Shown here piece by piece: positions 54,604 to 62,022 of a DNA stretch of 64,000 nt (its first letter is position 1; each line of letters starts with the position of its first letter). This DNA is from Myxococcales bacterium (GTDB lineage Bacteria; Myxococcota_A; Polyangia; Nannocystales; Nannocystaceae). The position numbers were made by a program, and so were the translations under genes. The stretch lies in assembly GCA_020633335.1 (NCBI GenBank), contig JACKDU010000001.1, positions 124,001 through 188,000 on the forward strand, written 5' to 3'. Under the pieces are notes generated by a model. The model worked only from the letters and a program-made list of their open reading frames with translations, made no database searches and was not told where the DNA came from.

Positions 54604-54633
54604 AGTATAGGCGGCGGTTGTGGGGCTTGGCAA
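54604..54633 (-). promoter_or_regulatory. Sigma70-type promoter of the TPR gene
   Basis: On the minus strand -35 TTGCCA (54628-54633) and -10 TATACT (54604-54609) are 18 bases apart, each matching consensus at five of six positions. The start site would fall near 54597, immediately before the palindrome. Confidence 0.65.
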
Positions 54634-54940
54634 CCACAGGGCGAAGGTCGAAAGCGAGCCCCTGCGCCCTCCTGACGCGGTCCCTGGGCGGTCTCTGGGT
54701 CAGCGTGGGGGTGGGCCGCGGCGGGTCCGGAGTCGCCCCCGGGCGGCCGGCGGCCCGGCGCTCCGGCGGCCCTCCCGGGGCGCGCGCCTCGTGGGCGATC
54801 TCCTCCATCTGTCCGTTGGGTCACCTTCTCTGGTCTGCCGTCTCCGCCGGCAGGACCCGCATGCACGCGCTTGCCGATCCCGCGAGGGGCCGTGATCACT
54901 GGGGATTTTCGCGGGCCCCCGGGGTGCATTGACACCGGAC

Positions 54941-56302
54941 ATGCCGACCTCCAAGCCCGCCACCGTCGCCTCGCTCACCTCGGTCGCCCTCGGCCTCGCG
55001 CTCGCGCTCGCGGCCGGCTGCGATCTCCCCGATCCCATCGACCAGGGGGGGGACACCTCCGCGGACACCGACGGGCTCGACGCGCCTCCGCCTCCGCCGG
55101 GCGACTCGGGCGGCTCGGGCGGGGAGGAGCCGCCTCCGCCGCCCCCGCCCCCCGGCGACACCGACACCGACACCGGCGACACCGGCGACACCGGCGGTGA
55201 CACGGCCGGGGTCGACGACGACGTCCTCGACCTCCCGTCGCCCCCCTACTCGTACAACGACGCGCTCCCCCAGCACTTCCGCACGCCGGCGGTCCGGGGC
55301 TTCGACAACACCCCGCAGGACAACCCGATCACCGACGCCGGCGCGACCCTCGGCCGGGTCCTCTTCTACGACACGGCGCTCTCGAAGAACGAGACCGTCG
55401 CCTGCGCGAGCTGCCACCAGCAGGCGGCGGGCTTCAGCGACAACGCGGCCCTCTCCAAGGGCTTCGACGGCGAGCTCACCGGCCGCAACTCGATGGGCCT
55501 GAGCAACGCCCGCTGGTACGCCTCCGGCCGCTTCTTCTGGGACGAGCGGGCGGCGACCCTCGAGGAGCAGGTGCTCGGGCCGATCCAGAGCGAGGTCGAG
55601 ATGGGCCTCACCCTCGACGAGCTGGTCGAGCGGGTCTCCACGCGCCCCTACTACGACGCGCTCTTCATCGACGCCTTCGGCGACGACGAGGTCACCACCG
55701 ATCGGATCGCCTCGGCGCTCGCCCAGTTCGTCCGGGCGATGGCCTCCTACCGCTCGCGCTACGACGCCGAGATCGCCCAGGCGCCGTCGATCGCCGCCGA
55801 CTTCGCGGGCTTCAGCCCGGCCGAGAACCAGGGCAAGGCGATCTTCCTGGGGCCTCGGGGGGGCTGCGCCGCCTGCCACCTCGCCGGCCCGCCGCCGCAG
55901 CCGGGCGGGGTCTTCGCCAACGAGGCGATCTTCCAGCCGGTCGAGCCGATCAACAACGGCCTCGACGCCGGCCCGGTCGAGGACGACAACGGCGTCGGCG
56001 ACATCAGCGGTGACCCCCAGGACAACGGCCTCTTCAAGTCCTCGTCGCTCCGCAACATCGCCCTCAGCGCGCCCTACATGCACGACGGCCGCTTCGACAC
56101 CCTCGCGGAGGTCGTCGACTTCTACAACAACGGCGTGCAGAACCACCCGAACCTCGACCCGCGCCTGCGGGGGCCCGACCAGCAGCCGCGGCGCCTCAAC
56201 CTCACGGGCCAGGAGAAGGCCGCGCTGGTCGCCTTCCTCGGGACCCTCACCGACGACGCGCTGATCAACGACCCGCGCTTCGCGGATCCCTTCAAGCACT
56301 GA
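54941..56302 (+). CDS. Di-heme cytochrome c peroxidase (MauG/CcpA family) lipoprotein
   Basis: 453 residues from ATG 54941; a TTG 12 bases upstream is possible. Lipoprotein signal ending LALAAGC, then a Pro/Gly/Asp/Thr linker (DTDTDTGDTGDTGGDT). The catalytic part has two heme sites, VACASCHQQAAGFSDN and GGCAACHLAGPP. Also present are GRVLFYDTALSKN, RNSMGLSNARWYASGRFFWD, LFKSSSLRNIALSAPYMHDG and TLAEVVDFYNNG, all typical of the family. Members reduce H2O2 or carry out MauG-type oxidations in the periplasm. Lipidation is predicted here; the partner electron donor is unknown. Confidence 0.93.
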   Translation: MPTSKPATVASLTSVALGLALALAAGCDLPDPIDQGGDTSADTDGLDAPPPPPGDSGGSGGEEPPPPPPPPGDTDTDTGDTGDTGGDTAGVDDDVLDLPSPPYSYNDALPQHFRTPAVRGFDNTPQDNPITDAGATLGRVLFYDTALSKNETVACASCHQQAAGFSDNAALSKGFDGELTGRNSMGLSNARWYASGRFFWDERAATLEEQVLGPIQSEVEMGLTLDELVERVSTRPYYDALFIDAFGDDEVTTDRIASALAQFVRAMASYRSRYDAEIAQAPSIAADFAGFSPAENQGKAIFLGPRGGCAACHLAGPPPQPGGVFANEAIFQPVEPINNGLDAGPVEDDNGVGDISGDPQDNGLFKSSSLRNIALSAPYMHDGRFDTLAEVVDFYNNGVQNHPNLDPRLRGPDQQPRRLNLTGQEKAALVAFLGTLTDDALINDPRFADPFKH

Positions 56303-56311
56303 TCAACGGTC

Positions 56312-56355
56312 GCGCCCTCGATCGCCGCGTCGCCCAGCGCGGCGGTCGAGGGCGC
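56312..56355. terminator. Bidirectional terminator
   Basis: GCGCCCTCGA (56312-56321) and TCGAGGGCGC (56346-56355) pair perfectly, with an inner GCCGCG/GCGGC stem. It lies between the convergent peroxidase and RCC1 genes. Confidence 0.8.
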
Positions 56356-56356
56356 C

Positions 56357-57619
56357 TCAGGGCCAGCGGACCGGGGTCGGCCGGTGGCGGCGCTCGCTGG
56401 TCCCGTCGCCGAGCTGACCGCGGGAATTGTCGCCCCAGCACCAGATCTGGGCGTCGTCGCCGGCGCCGGCGAGGGCGCAGGAGAAGTAGAAGCCGAGGGC
56501 GATCGCCTTGACCGGCGGCAGGCCCTCGACCCGCGCCACCCCCTCGATCCCGCCGCGGACGTCGGGCGGGTGGCCGAGCTCGCCGAAGGCGTTCTCCCCC
56601 CAGCACCAGAGCTCGCCCGCCGCCGTGCGGGCGCAGGCGTGGCCGGAGCCGGCGTCGATCTCGACCGCCGGCGGGAGCTCGCCCATCACCTGGGGGCGGT
56701 ACTTCGGGGCGTCGTCGGTCCAGTCGAGGCTCTGCCCGTGCTGTCCCATGCGCCAGACTCGACCCTCGCGGTCGAGGGCGTAGGTGAAGGTCGAGCGGGC
56801 GGCGATCGCGACGATCGGCGGGAGGTCGCGGGCGGCGACCGGGAGCGGCTGGTGGCGGCACTCCTTCGGCGGCAGGCAGCGGCTGTGGGCGCAGGCCTCG
56901 CGCTCGTGGCGGCAGCCGCCCGCGCCGGTGCCGAGCTGGCCGCTGCCGTTGTGACCCCAGCACCAGAGCGCGCCGCCGCGGCGGAGGCAGGCGTGGCCGT
57001 CCGAGAGCGCGAGCGCGTCGGCGCCGGCGAGGGCCGGGACCTCGAGGGGCGCGAGGACCCGGTGGCGGCGCTCGCCGTCGCCGAATTCGCCGCTCCCCCA
57101 GCAGCGGAAGGTCGCCTCCTCGCGCGCGCAGACCCGGCCGAAGCCGGCGACCAGGGAGTCGGCCCAGAGCCCGGCGATCTGGACGGGCGTCGCCGTCCGC
57201 GGGAGCTCGCTGCCGAGCTGCCCCTGGTCGCCCTCGCCCCAGCAGAGGACCTCGCCGTCGATCGAGCGCGCGCAGGTGAAGTCGTAGTCGGCGACGATCT
57301 CGGCGATCGGCGGGAGGCCGAGCACCCGGCGGGGCTGGGTGATGTCCTCAAGGTCAGGCTCGCCGACGCCGAGGATCCCCTGGCGGTTGAGGCCCCAGCA
57401 GAAGACCGCTTGATCGCGGAGCGCGCAGGTGTGGTGGACCCCGGGGGCGAGCATGACGATCGCGCCGCTCGCGGGGGTCGGCGGCGGCGCCTCGGCGACG
57501 CTCGGGGTCGCGGGGGCGCGGGGCTCGGTCGGCGCGGGGGCGGGCCAGGCCTCGTCCGAGGTGTGGTGGGGCGCGCAGGCGGCGAGGAGGGCCGCGGCGA
57601 GGAGGAGGCGCCCGGGCAT
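56357..57619 (-). CDS. RCC1-repeat lipoprotein
   Basis: 420 residues, signal MPGRLLLAAALLAAC (lipobox L-A-A-C). A Pro/Ala linker is followed by about six RCC1-type blades of the form CARS..GEVLCWGEGDQGQLG, CLRRGGALWCWGHNGSGQLG and CARTAAGELWCWGENAFGEL. The last blade ends CALAGAGDDAQIWCWGDNSR then GQLGDGT. Each blade has paired cysteines. It is a shorter paralog of the lipoprotein at 14879-16999, about 40 kb away. Surface-exposed beta-propeller, ligand unknown. Confidence 0.9.
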   Translation of the reverse strand: MPGRLLLAAALLAACAPHHTSDEAWPAPAPTEPRAPATPSVAEAPPPTPASGAIVMLAPGVHHTCALRDQAVFCWGLNRQGILGVGEPDLEDITQPRRVLGLPPIAEIVADYDFTCARSIDGEVLCWGEGDQGQLGSELPRTATPVQIAGLWADSLVAGFGRVCAREEATFRCWGSGEFGDGERRHRVLAPLEVPALAGADALALSDGHACLRRGGALWCWGHNGSGQLGTGAGGCRHEREACAHSRCLPPKECRHQPLPVAARDLPPIVAIAARSTFTYALDREGRVWRMGQHGQSLDWTDDAPKYRPQVMGELPPAVEIDAGSGHACARTAAGELWCWGENAFGELGHPPDVRGGIEGVARVEGLPPVKAIALGFYFSCALAGAGDDAQIWCWGDNSRGQLGDGTSERRHRPTPVRWP

Positions 57620-57720
57620 CGGCCCATCATACGCGCGCTCGGGCTCGGTCGGCGGGGCGCGGCCTCGCGCCTGGCCGGGAGCGCGCGGCCCGGCGGCTCG
57701 GCGCGGCCCGCGAAACGAGC

Positions 57721-57754
57721 GACGGCCGCGCCCTCGAGCGAGGGAGCGGCCGTC
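57721..57754 (-). terminator. Terminator of the DUF1501 gene
   Basis: GACGGCCG (57721-57728) pairs with CGGCCGTC (57747-57754). On the minus strand GCTCGTTTCG follows. Confidence 0.65.
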
Positions 57755-57764
57755 GACGCGAGCG

Positions 57765-59006
57765 CTAGAAGAGCGTCATGTCGGTCATCGGGCTCAGCGG
57801 GAACATCTTGTCGACCGGACCGCCGGTGATCCCGAGGAGGTCGCGGAGGCACTTGTGGACGTTCTCCGGCCGGATCCGGGCGCCCTTCGCCGGATCGTCC
57901 GCCGGCTCGAGGGTGTCGGGATCGAGGGCGATCGGCGAGTGCCCCTCGTCGGTGAGGCCGACCACCCGGTCGCCGACGAAGTCGGGGTGCTCGGAGACCA
58001 CGACCATCGACGAGATCGGCCAGTGGTCCTTGCCGTTGTTGCCGTTGTAGCCCGGCGTCCGCCCGAAGTCGGAGGTCATGAGCATGACCGTGCGATCGGC
58101 GATCCCGGCGTCATCGACCTTCTGCCAGATCATGTTGACCAGCTCGAGGAGCTTGCCCATCGCGTCGCTGTGGGTGGCGTCGTGGTTGCCGTGGGTGTCG
58201 AAGCCGCCGCGGGCGAAGTTGGCCGCGGTGCCGACCCCGGCGCGGTAGGCCGCGACCGCCAGCTCGACCTGGGCCTCCGTGCCGGTCCCGTTGAGGCTCG
58301 GCAGGAGCTCCTCGAGGCGCTTGAGCTGGTCGGAGCCGAGGCGCGCGGTGAGGAGGGTGTTCATGCTGAGGTGGGGCTTGGGCAGGAGGGTCGCCGCGAT
58401 CTGCCGCTCGGCCCGCTTGCGGCGGGCGAAGTCGATGAGGCCGCGGGTCTTCTCGCTGTGGTAGCGGGCGCTCTTGTCGTCCCCCGGGTTGATCCGGTCG
58501 GGGTAGATGACCCCCTGGAGGCGGGTCTTGTCGACCTGGCGGGTCGGCGCGACCACGCCGCCGGTCTCCTCGTAGCCGCCGAAGCTGAGGAAGGCGATCG
58601 GCAGGTGGGGGGCCTGGTGGCCGGCGACCAGGGCGGCGAGGAGCGGGTGCCCCTCGCCGAGGCGGCCGCTGGCCATGTTCCGGCGGCCGGCCTCGTGGTT
58701 GTTGCTCTGGACGTCCACGCCGTTGACCACGACCATCCGGTGGGAGTTGGTCGTGAAGAAGGTGTCCCACTGCGGGCCCATCGGCGCGTAGGGGATGTTG
58801 CCCGCGGTCTTGATGTCGCCGTCCGCGTAGCTCTTGTTGGTCGACCCCTTGGGGTCGCAGAGCATGGTCGGCTCCCAGCCGCCGACGGCCTGCACCTGGA
58901 TGAAGAAGAGGTCGTCCTCGTCGTCACCCTCGGCGAAGGCGCGGCCGGGGGCGGCGACGCTGAGGCCGAGGGCGCCGGCCATCTTCAGGAAATCTCGACG
59001 ATCCAT
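57765..59006 (-). CDS. DUF1501 family protein, Tat-type signal
   Basis: 413 residues with a twin-arginine-like start MDRRDFLKMAGALGLSVAAP, so probably exported folded. DUF1501 features: NGVDVQSNNHEAGRRNMASG, FARGGFDTHGNHDATH (metal-ligand-type D-T-H), and MLMTSDFGRTPGYNGNNGKD followed by HWP. The fold belongs to the alkaline phosphatase/sulfatase superfamily, but catalytic activity is unproven. AAGGAGACGAAACG precedes the ATG. It is downstream of, and probably co-transcribed with, the cytochrome-type gene (gap 24 bases); such pairs occur widely in planctomycetes and myxobacteria. Confidence 0.9.
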   Translation of the reverse strand: MDRRDFLKMAGALGLSVAAPGRAFAEGDDEDDLFFIQVQAVGGWEPTMLCDPKGSTNKSYADGDIKTAGNIPYAPMGPQWDTFFTTNSHRMVVVNGVDVQSNNHEAGRRNMASGRLGEGHPLLAALVAGHQAPHLPIAFLSFGGYEETGGVVAPTRQVDKTRLQGVIYPDRINPGDDKSARYHSEKTRGLIDFARRKRAERQIAATLLPKPHLSMNTLLTARLGSDQLKRLEELLPSLNGTGTEAQVELAVAAYRAGVGTAANFARGGFDTHGNHDATHSDAMGKLLELVNMIWQKVDDAGIADRTVMLMTSDFGRTPGYNGNNGKDHWPISSMVVVSEHPDFVGDRVVGLTDEGHSPIALDPDTLEPADDPAKGARIRPENVHKCLRDLLGITGGPVDKMFPLSPMTDMTLF

Positions 59007-59030
59007 CGTTTCGTCTCCTTCTTCCTATCT

Positions 59031-61388
59031 CTACTCGTAGAGGAATTCGTAGTCGCCAAGGAGGTAGGTGAGGACGGCCATCCAGGCGCGGACCTTGTAG
59101 TCGGCGTCCTCGACGATCCCGTCGTCGATGACCTCACCGGTGATCGGGTTGGTGTTGCCCTGGCAGGGCGTCGGCAGCGTGACCTGGTAGGCCGTCGACT
59201 CGAGGCCGGTGCGCCCCTCGTCGAGGACCGCCTTGAAGAGGTCGAAGGTCCGGGTGATCTCCGGGTCGTCGATCTCGAGGTGCTCGCCGAGGATGCGGGC
59301 GTGGAGGTGCTGGATGTTCTTGCGGATCTTGGCGTCCGCCTGGCCGGGCTCGTCGTAGAGCTCGACGTGGGGGAAGAGGAGGCGATCCTCCTGCGGCAGG
59401 CTGAGGTCCGGCGCGGTCGCCCGGCAGGCGACCTCGTTGGCCATCCGCTCGACGATGTTGTTCATCACCCCGTTGATCTCCTTGAGCCGGGTGGTGACGT
59501 TGATCGAGTCGATGCCGCCGTAGAAGAAGCGGTAGTTGTTCTCGTCGGAGAGCGCCGAGGTGCCGTTCCGGGTCCACTGGAAGCCGACCGCGGCGATGAT
59601 CTTGCGATCGAGGATCTCGGGGGGCAGCGCCCGCGAGGAGCCCATCGGCGCGAGCTCGGTCGCCCGATCGTCGCTGAGCTCGCCCTCGACGTTGATCGCC
59701 CGCACCCACGGGGTCTTGATCAGCTCCTTGACCAGGGTGCGGAACTCGTAGTTGCCGGCCCGGAAGGCCTGGGCGAGCTTCTTGAAGGTGTAGTCCTGGG
59801 CCTCGAAGGCCCGCACCTTCGAGAGGTAGTCGGGGTCGTTGACGTCGAGCGGCTGGCGGAGCGGCGGCGAGCCGGTGAGCCCCTCGTAGAGGGTGTAGAC
59901 GACCGCGAGGCCGAAGCCGTCGTCCTTGACGACCCGCTCGGCGAGCCACTGGAGGGCGCGCTGCTGGTCCTCCTCGCCGTCGATCGTCTCCTCGTTGAAG
60001 CCCGGCGGGACCATGTCGCCGTACCAGGCGGCCTCGGGGCGGTACCAGCCCTCGAAGGTGTAGTTCTGGAAGGCGCCGGCGACCGGGTCGATGTAGTCGT
60101 GGCAGACGTTGCACGACGCGTCGAAGAGGGTCGGGTTGGTCCCCTGGACGTTGTCGATGTTGATCGGCCGGGCCGCGAGCTGGAGGACGTCCTCGCCCAG
60201 GAAGAAGTCGAAGAGGTAGCGCGAGCGCGCCCGGTTGCGGTTGGTCGCCGTGTTCGGGAAGCGGTTGAGGTACGCGGTGGTCGTCAGGACGCCGGCCTGC
60301 GGGATGTCCTCGAAGTTGACCTCGACGTACTCGTTGCGGTCGGCGGGGTCCTTGAAGCCGAGCTCGGCGGGGTCGAGGCCGTAGGCCTGGGCCGAGTAGG
60401 GGTTCACCATCGTGTAGTCGCCGGTGACGATCTCCGAGAAGGGCGTGTTCGGCTTGCGGAGCACGTTCTCGATGATGTTCAGCGGCTCGCGGGCGACCGC
60501 GTCGTTGGCCCACCCGCGCTTCTGGGCGTCCTGGGCGAAGAGGTTCTTCGCCGCCGGGTAGCGCATCGGATCGAGGATATCGAGCGCCTTGCGCCCCGGG
60601 AGGTAGGCGTCGGTGAGGAGGCGATCGTTGTAGATGTCCTTGATCCGGGCGTAGAAGGCCTCCTCCTGCATGATCGCGTCGAGGGCCTTGTCGAGGCCGT
60701 CCATCGCCTCGTCCTCGACCATCTGGATCTCCTCGGCGGTCGGCAGGCGGTTGGCGAGGAGGGTGGTCGCCTTGCGCAGGGTCTGCTTCTCGTCGAGGAG
60801 GACGAGGCCGGCGAAGTAGGCCTCGATGTCCTTGTCGACCTGGCAGTGGACCGGCGCGTCGAGGAGGTCGATCATCGTCTCGAGGGTCCGGTACTCCGGG
60901 GAGTCGACCTCGAAGCGCTGGCCGCCCTCGTGCATCACCCCGTCGAGGGTCGGCTTGCGGAGCACCAGCGGCTTGCCGTCGATCTCGAGGCGGGCGATGT
61001 TGGCGAAGGTGTTGTAGTTGACGTCGAGGTAGCCCGGGTAGTCGTCGCCCTGGAGGAGGAAGTCGGTCGCCTTGGCGGCGCCGTTCTCATTGTGGCAGGC
61101 GAAGCACTTGGCCTGGAGGATCGGCCGGAAGACCTCCTCCTCGAAGTAGCTCTTGGTGTCGACGCAATCGGGGGGACCGCCGAAGGGGACTCCGTCATCG
61201 GCGCCGTCGGTGTCACCACCACTGTCGGCGCCGGAGCTGCTCGCTCCGGACTCGCCGGAGCCCTCGCCGTCGTCGGTGTCTTGCCTGGCGGTGCCGGCGT
61301 AGCAGCCAGCGATCGCCATCGACACCAGGAGGGCGGCGGCCGGGCTCCCGAACATTCGGCCGCGCTGCATATCCTGCCTGATCTTCAT
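59031..61388 (-). CDS. c-type cytochrome lipoprotein, partner of DUF1501
   Basis: 785 residues from ATG 61388, preceded by AAGGAGCCCAACA. Lipobox in SMAIAGC, then a Gly/Ser/Asp linker. Heme motif 1 is QAKCFACHNENG (about 100), as in planctomycete-type cytochromes. A second site, ASCNVCHDYIDPVAG (near 460), resembles the C-terminal heme-like motif of the DUF1549/DUF1588 partners of DUF1501/DUF1552. The long middle region (LANRLPTAEEIQMVEDEAMD, FYARIKDIYNDRLLTD) also fits those partner families. Redox function is inferred from the motifs only. First gene of a two-gene operon. Confidence 0.85.
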   Translation of the reverse strand: MKIRQDMQRGRMFGSPAAALLVSMAIAGCYAGTARQDTDDGEGSGESGASSSGADSGGDTDGADDGVPFGGPPDCVDTKSYFEEEVFRPILQAKCFACHNENGAAKATDFLLQGDDYPGYLDVNYNTFANIARLEIDGKPLVLRKPTLDGVMHEGGQRFEVDSPEYRTLETMIDLLDAPVHCQVDKDIEAYFAGLVLLDEKQTLRKATTLLANRLPTAEEIQMVEDEAMDGLDKALDAIMQEEAFYARIKDIYNDRLLTDAYLPGRKALDILDPMRYPAAKNLFAQDAQKRGWANDAVAREPLNIIENVLRKPNTPFSEIVTGDYTMVNPYSAQAYGLDPAELGFKDPADRNEYVEVNFEDIPQAGVLTTTAYLNRFPNTATNRNRARSRYLFDFFLGEDVLQLAARPINIDNVQGTNPTLFDASCNVCHDYIDPVAGAFQNYTFEGWYRPEAAWYGDMVPPGFNEETIDGEEDQQRALQWLAERVVKDDGFGLAVVYTLYEGLTGSPPLRQPLDVNDPDYLSKVRAFEAQDYTFKKLAQAFRAGNYEFRTLVKELIKTPWVRAINVEGELSDDRATELAPMGSSRALPPEILDRKIIAAVGFQWTRNGTSALSDENNYRFFYGGIDSINVTTRLKEINGVMNNIVERMANEVACRATAPDLSLPQEDRLLFPHVELYDEPGQADAKIRKNIQHLHARILGEHLEIDDPEITRTFDLFKAVLDEGRTGLESTAYQVTLPTPCQGNTNPITGEVIDDGIVEDADYKVRAWMAVLTYLLGDYEFLYE

Positions 61389-62022
61389 TGTTGGGCTCCT
61401 TGCTCAGAGCGAAATACGCGATAGAAGTGCTGCGATTCGGCCGCCATCGCGCGGCCTATTCGCATTTCACTCGTGACCATACCGAGTCGCCAATGGCCTA
61501 CGCAATGAGAATTCGCCGGGTTTGGCCCGCTTTCTTTGTAGGCTCAGCCGCGAACGACGGCGGCGACTAATCGAATCTCGGGAATCGGTGCGGATGTCGG
61601 CGGATCGAAAACGGATGCATCTGCAAGCTGGACTACAAAACTCGGGGAGGGTGTTTGTTTGTGGGTCCAGGCGTGCCTTCGGCGTCCTCATGCGTGGATC
61701 GCCGCGGAGGCGCCGCCGCGTCGGGGAGCGCAGCGCGTCGGGGGTCGCGTCGTCGATCGCCTCGCTCGATCCGAGGGTCGAAGATCGGCTGCGCTGCATT
61801 CACATGTCTTTATGGACAGGTTGATGGGGCGGCGCTCGGTGAGGTCGCGGCCGCGGAGCGAGGTGACGGGTCGGCGGCCCGCGAGGGCGTGATCGGGGAC
61901 GGACCCGCGCGCGCGACTCCGCTCTGGCCGCCGCCGATCGCCGCGCGCGAGGTCGCGCCCAGGCCGCGAGCGCGGGCCAGGGGTCGCGGCGCCGCCGACC
62001 GCGTATCATCGGCCGAGGCCCG
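61389..62022. other. 634-base divergent intergenic region
   Basis: It lies between the cytochrome start (minus) and the hybrid kinase start (plus). The left part (61389-61650) is less GC-rich than the genes. It contains the imperfect hairpin ACATGTC-ttta-tGGACAGGT at 61802-61821. I see no gene: open frames are Arg/Ser-rich and lack ribosome sites. Promoters for both genes must be here but are not recognisable. Confidence 0.55.
61802..61821. repeat. ACATGTC-type hairpin (third occurrence)
   Basis: ACATGTC (61802-61808) pairs with GACAGGT (61815-61821) at six of seven positions. It resembles the hairpins at 25781-25800 and 25841-25856. It is not at a 3' end here, so a plain terminator role is less likely. 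Confidence 0.5.

Larger units (their letters stand above)
54557..54940. other. 384-base divergent intergenic region
   Basis: It separates the TPR gene (minus) from the di-heme peroxidase gene (plus). It contains the palindrome 54573-54595 and the promoter 54604-54633, both oriented for the TPR gene. I did not find an equally clear promoter for the peroxidase gene. Confidence 0.6.
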
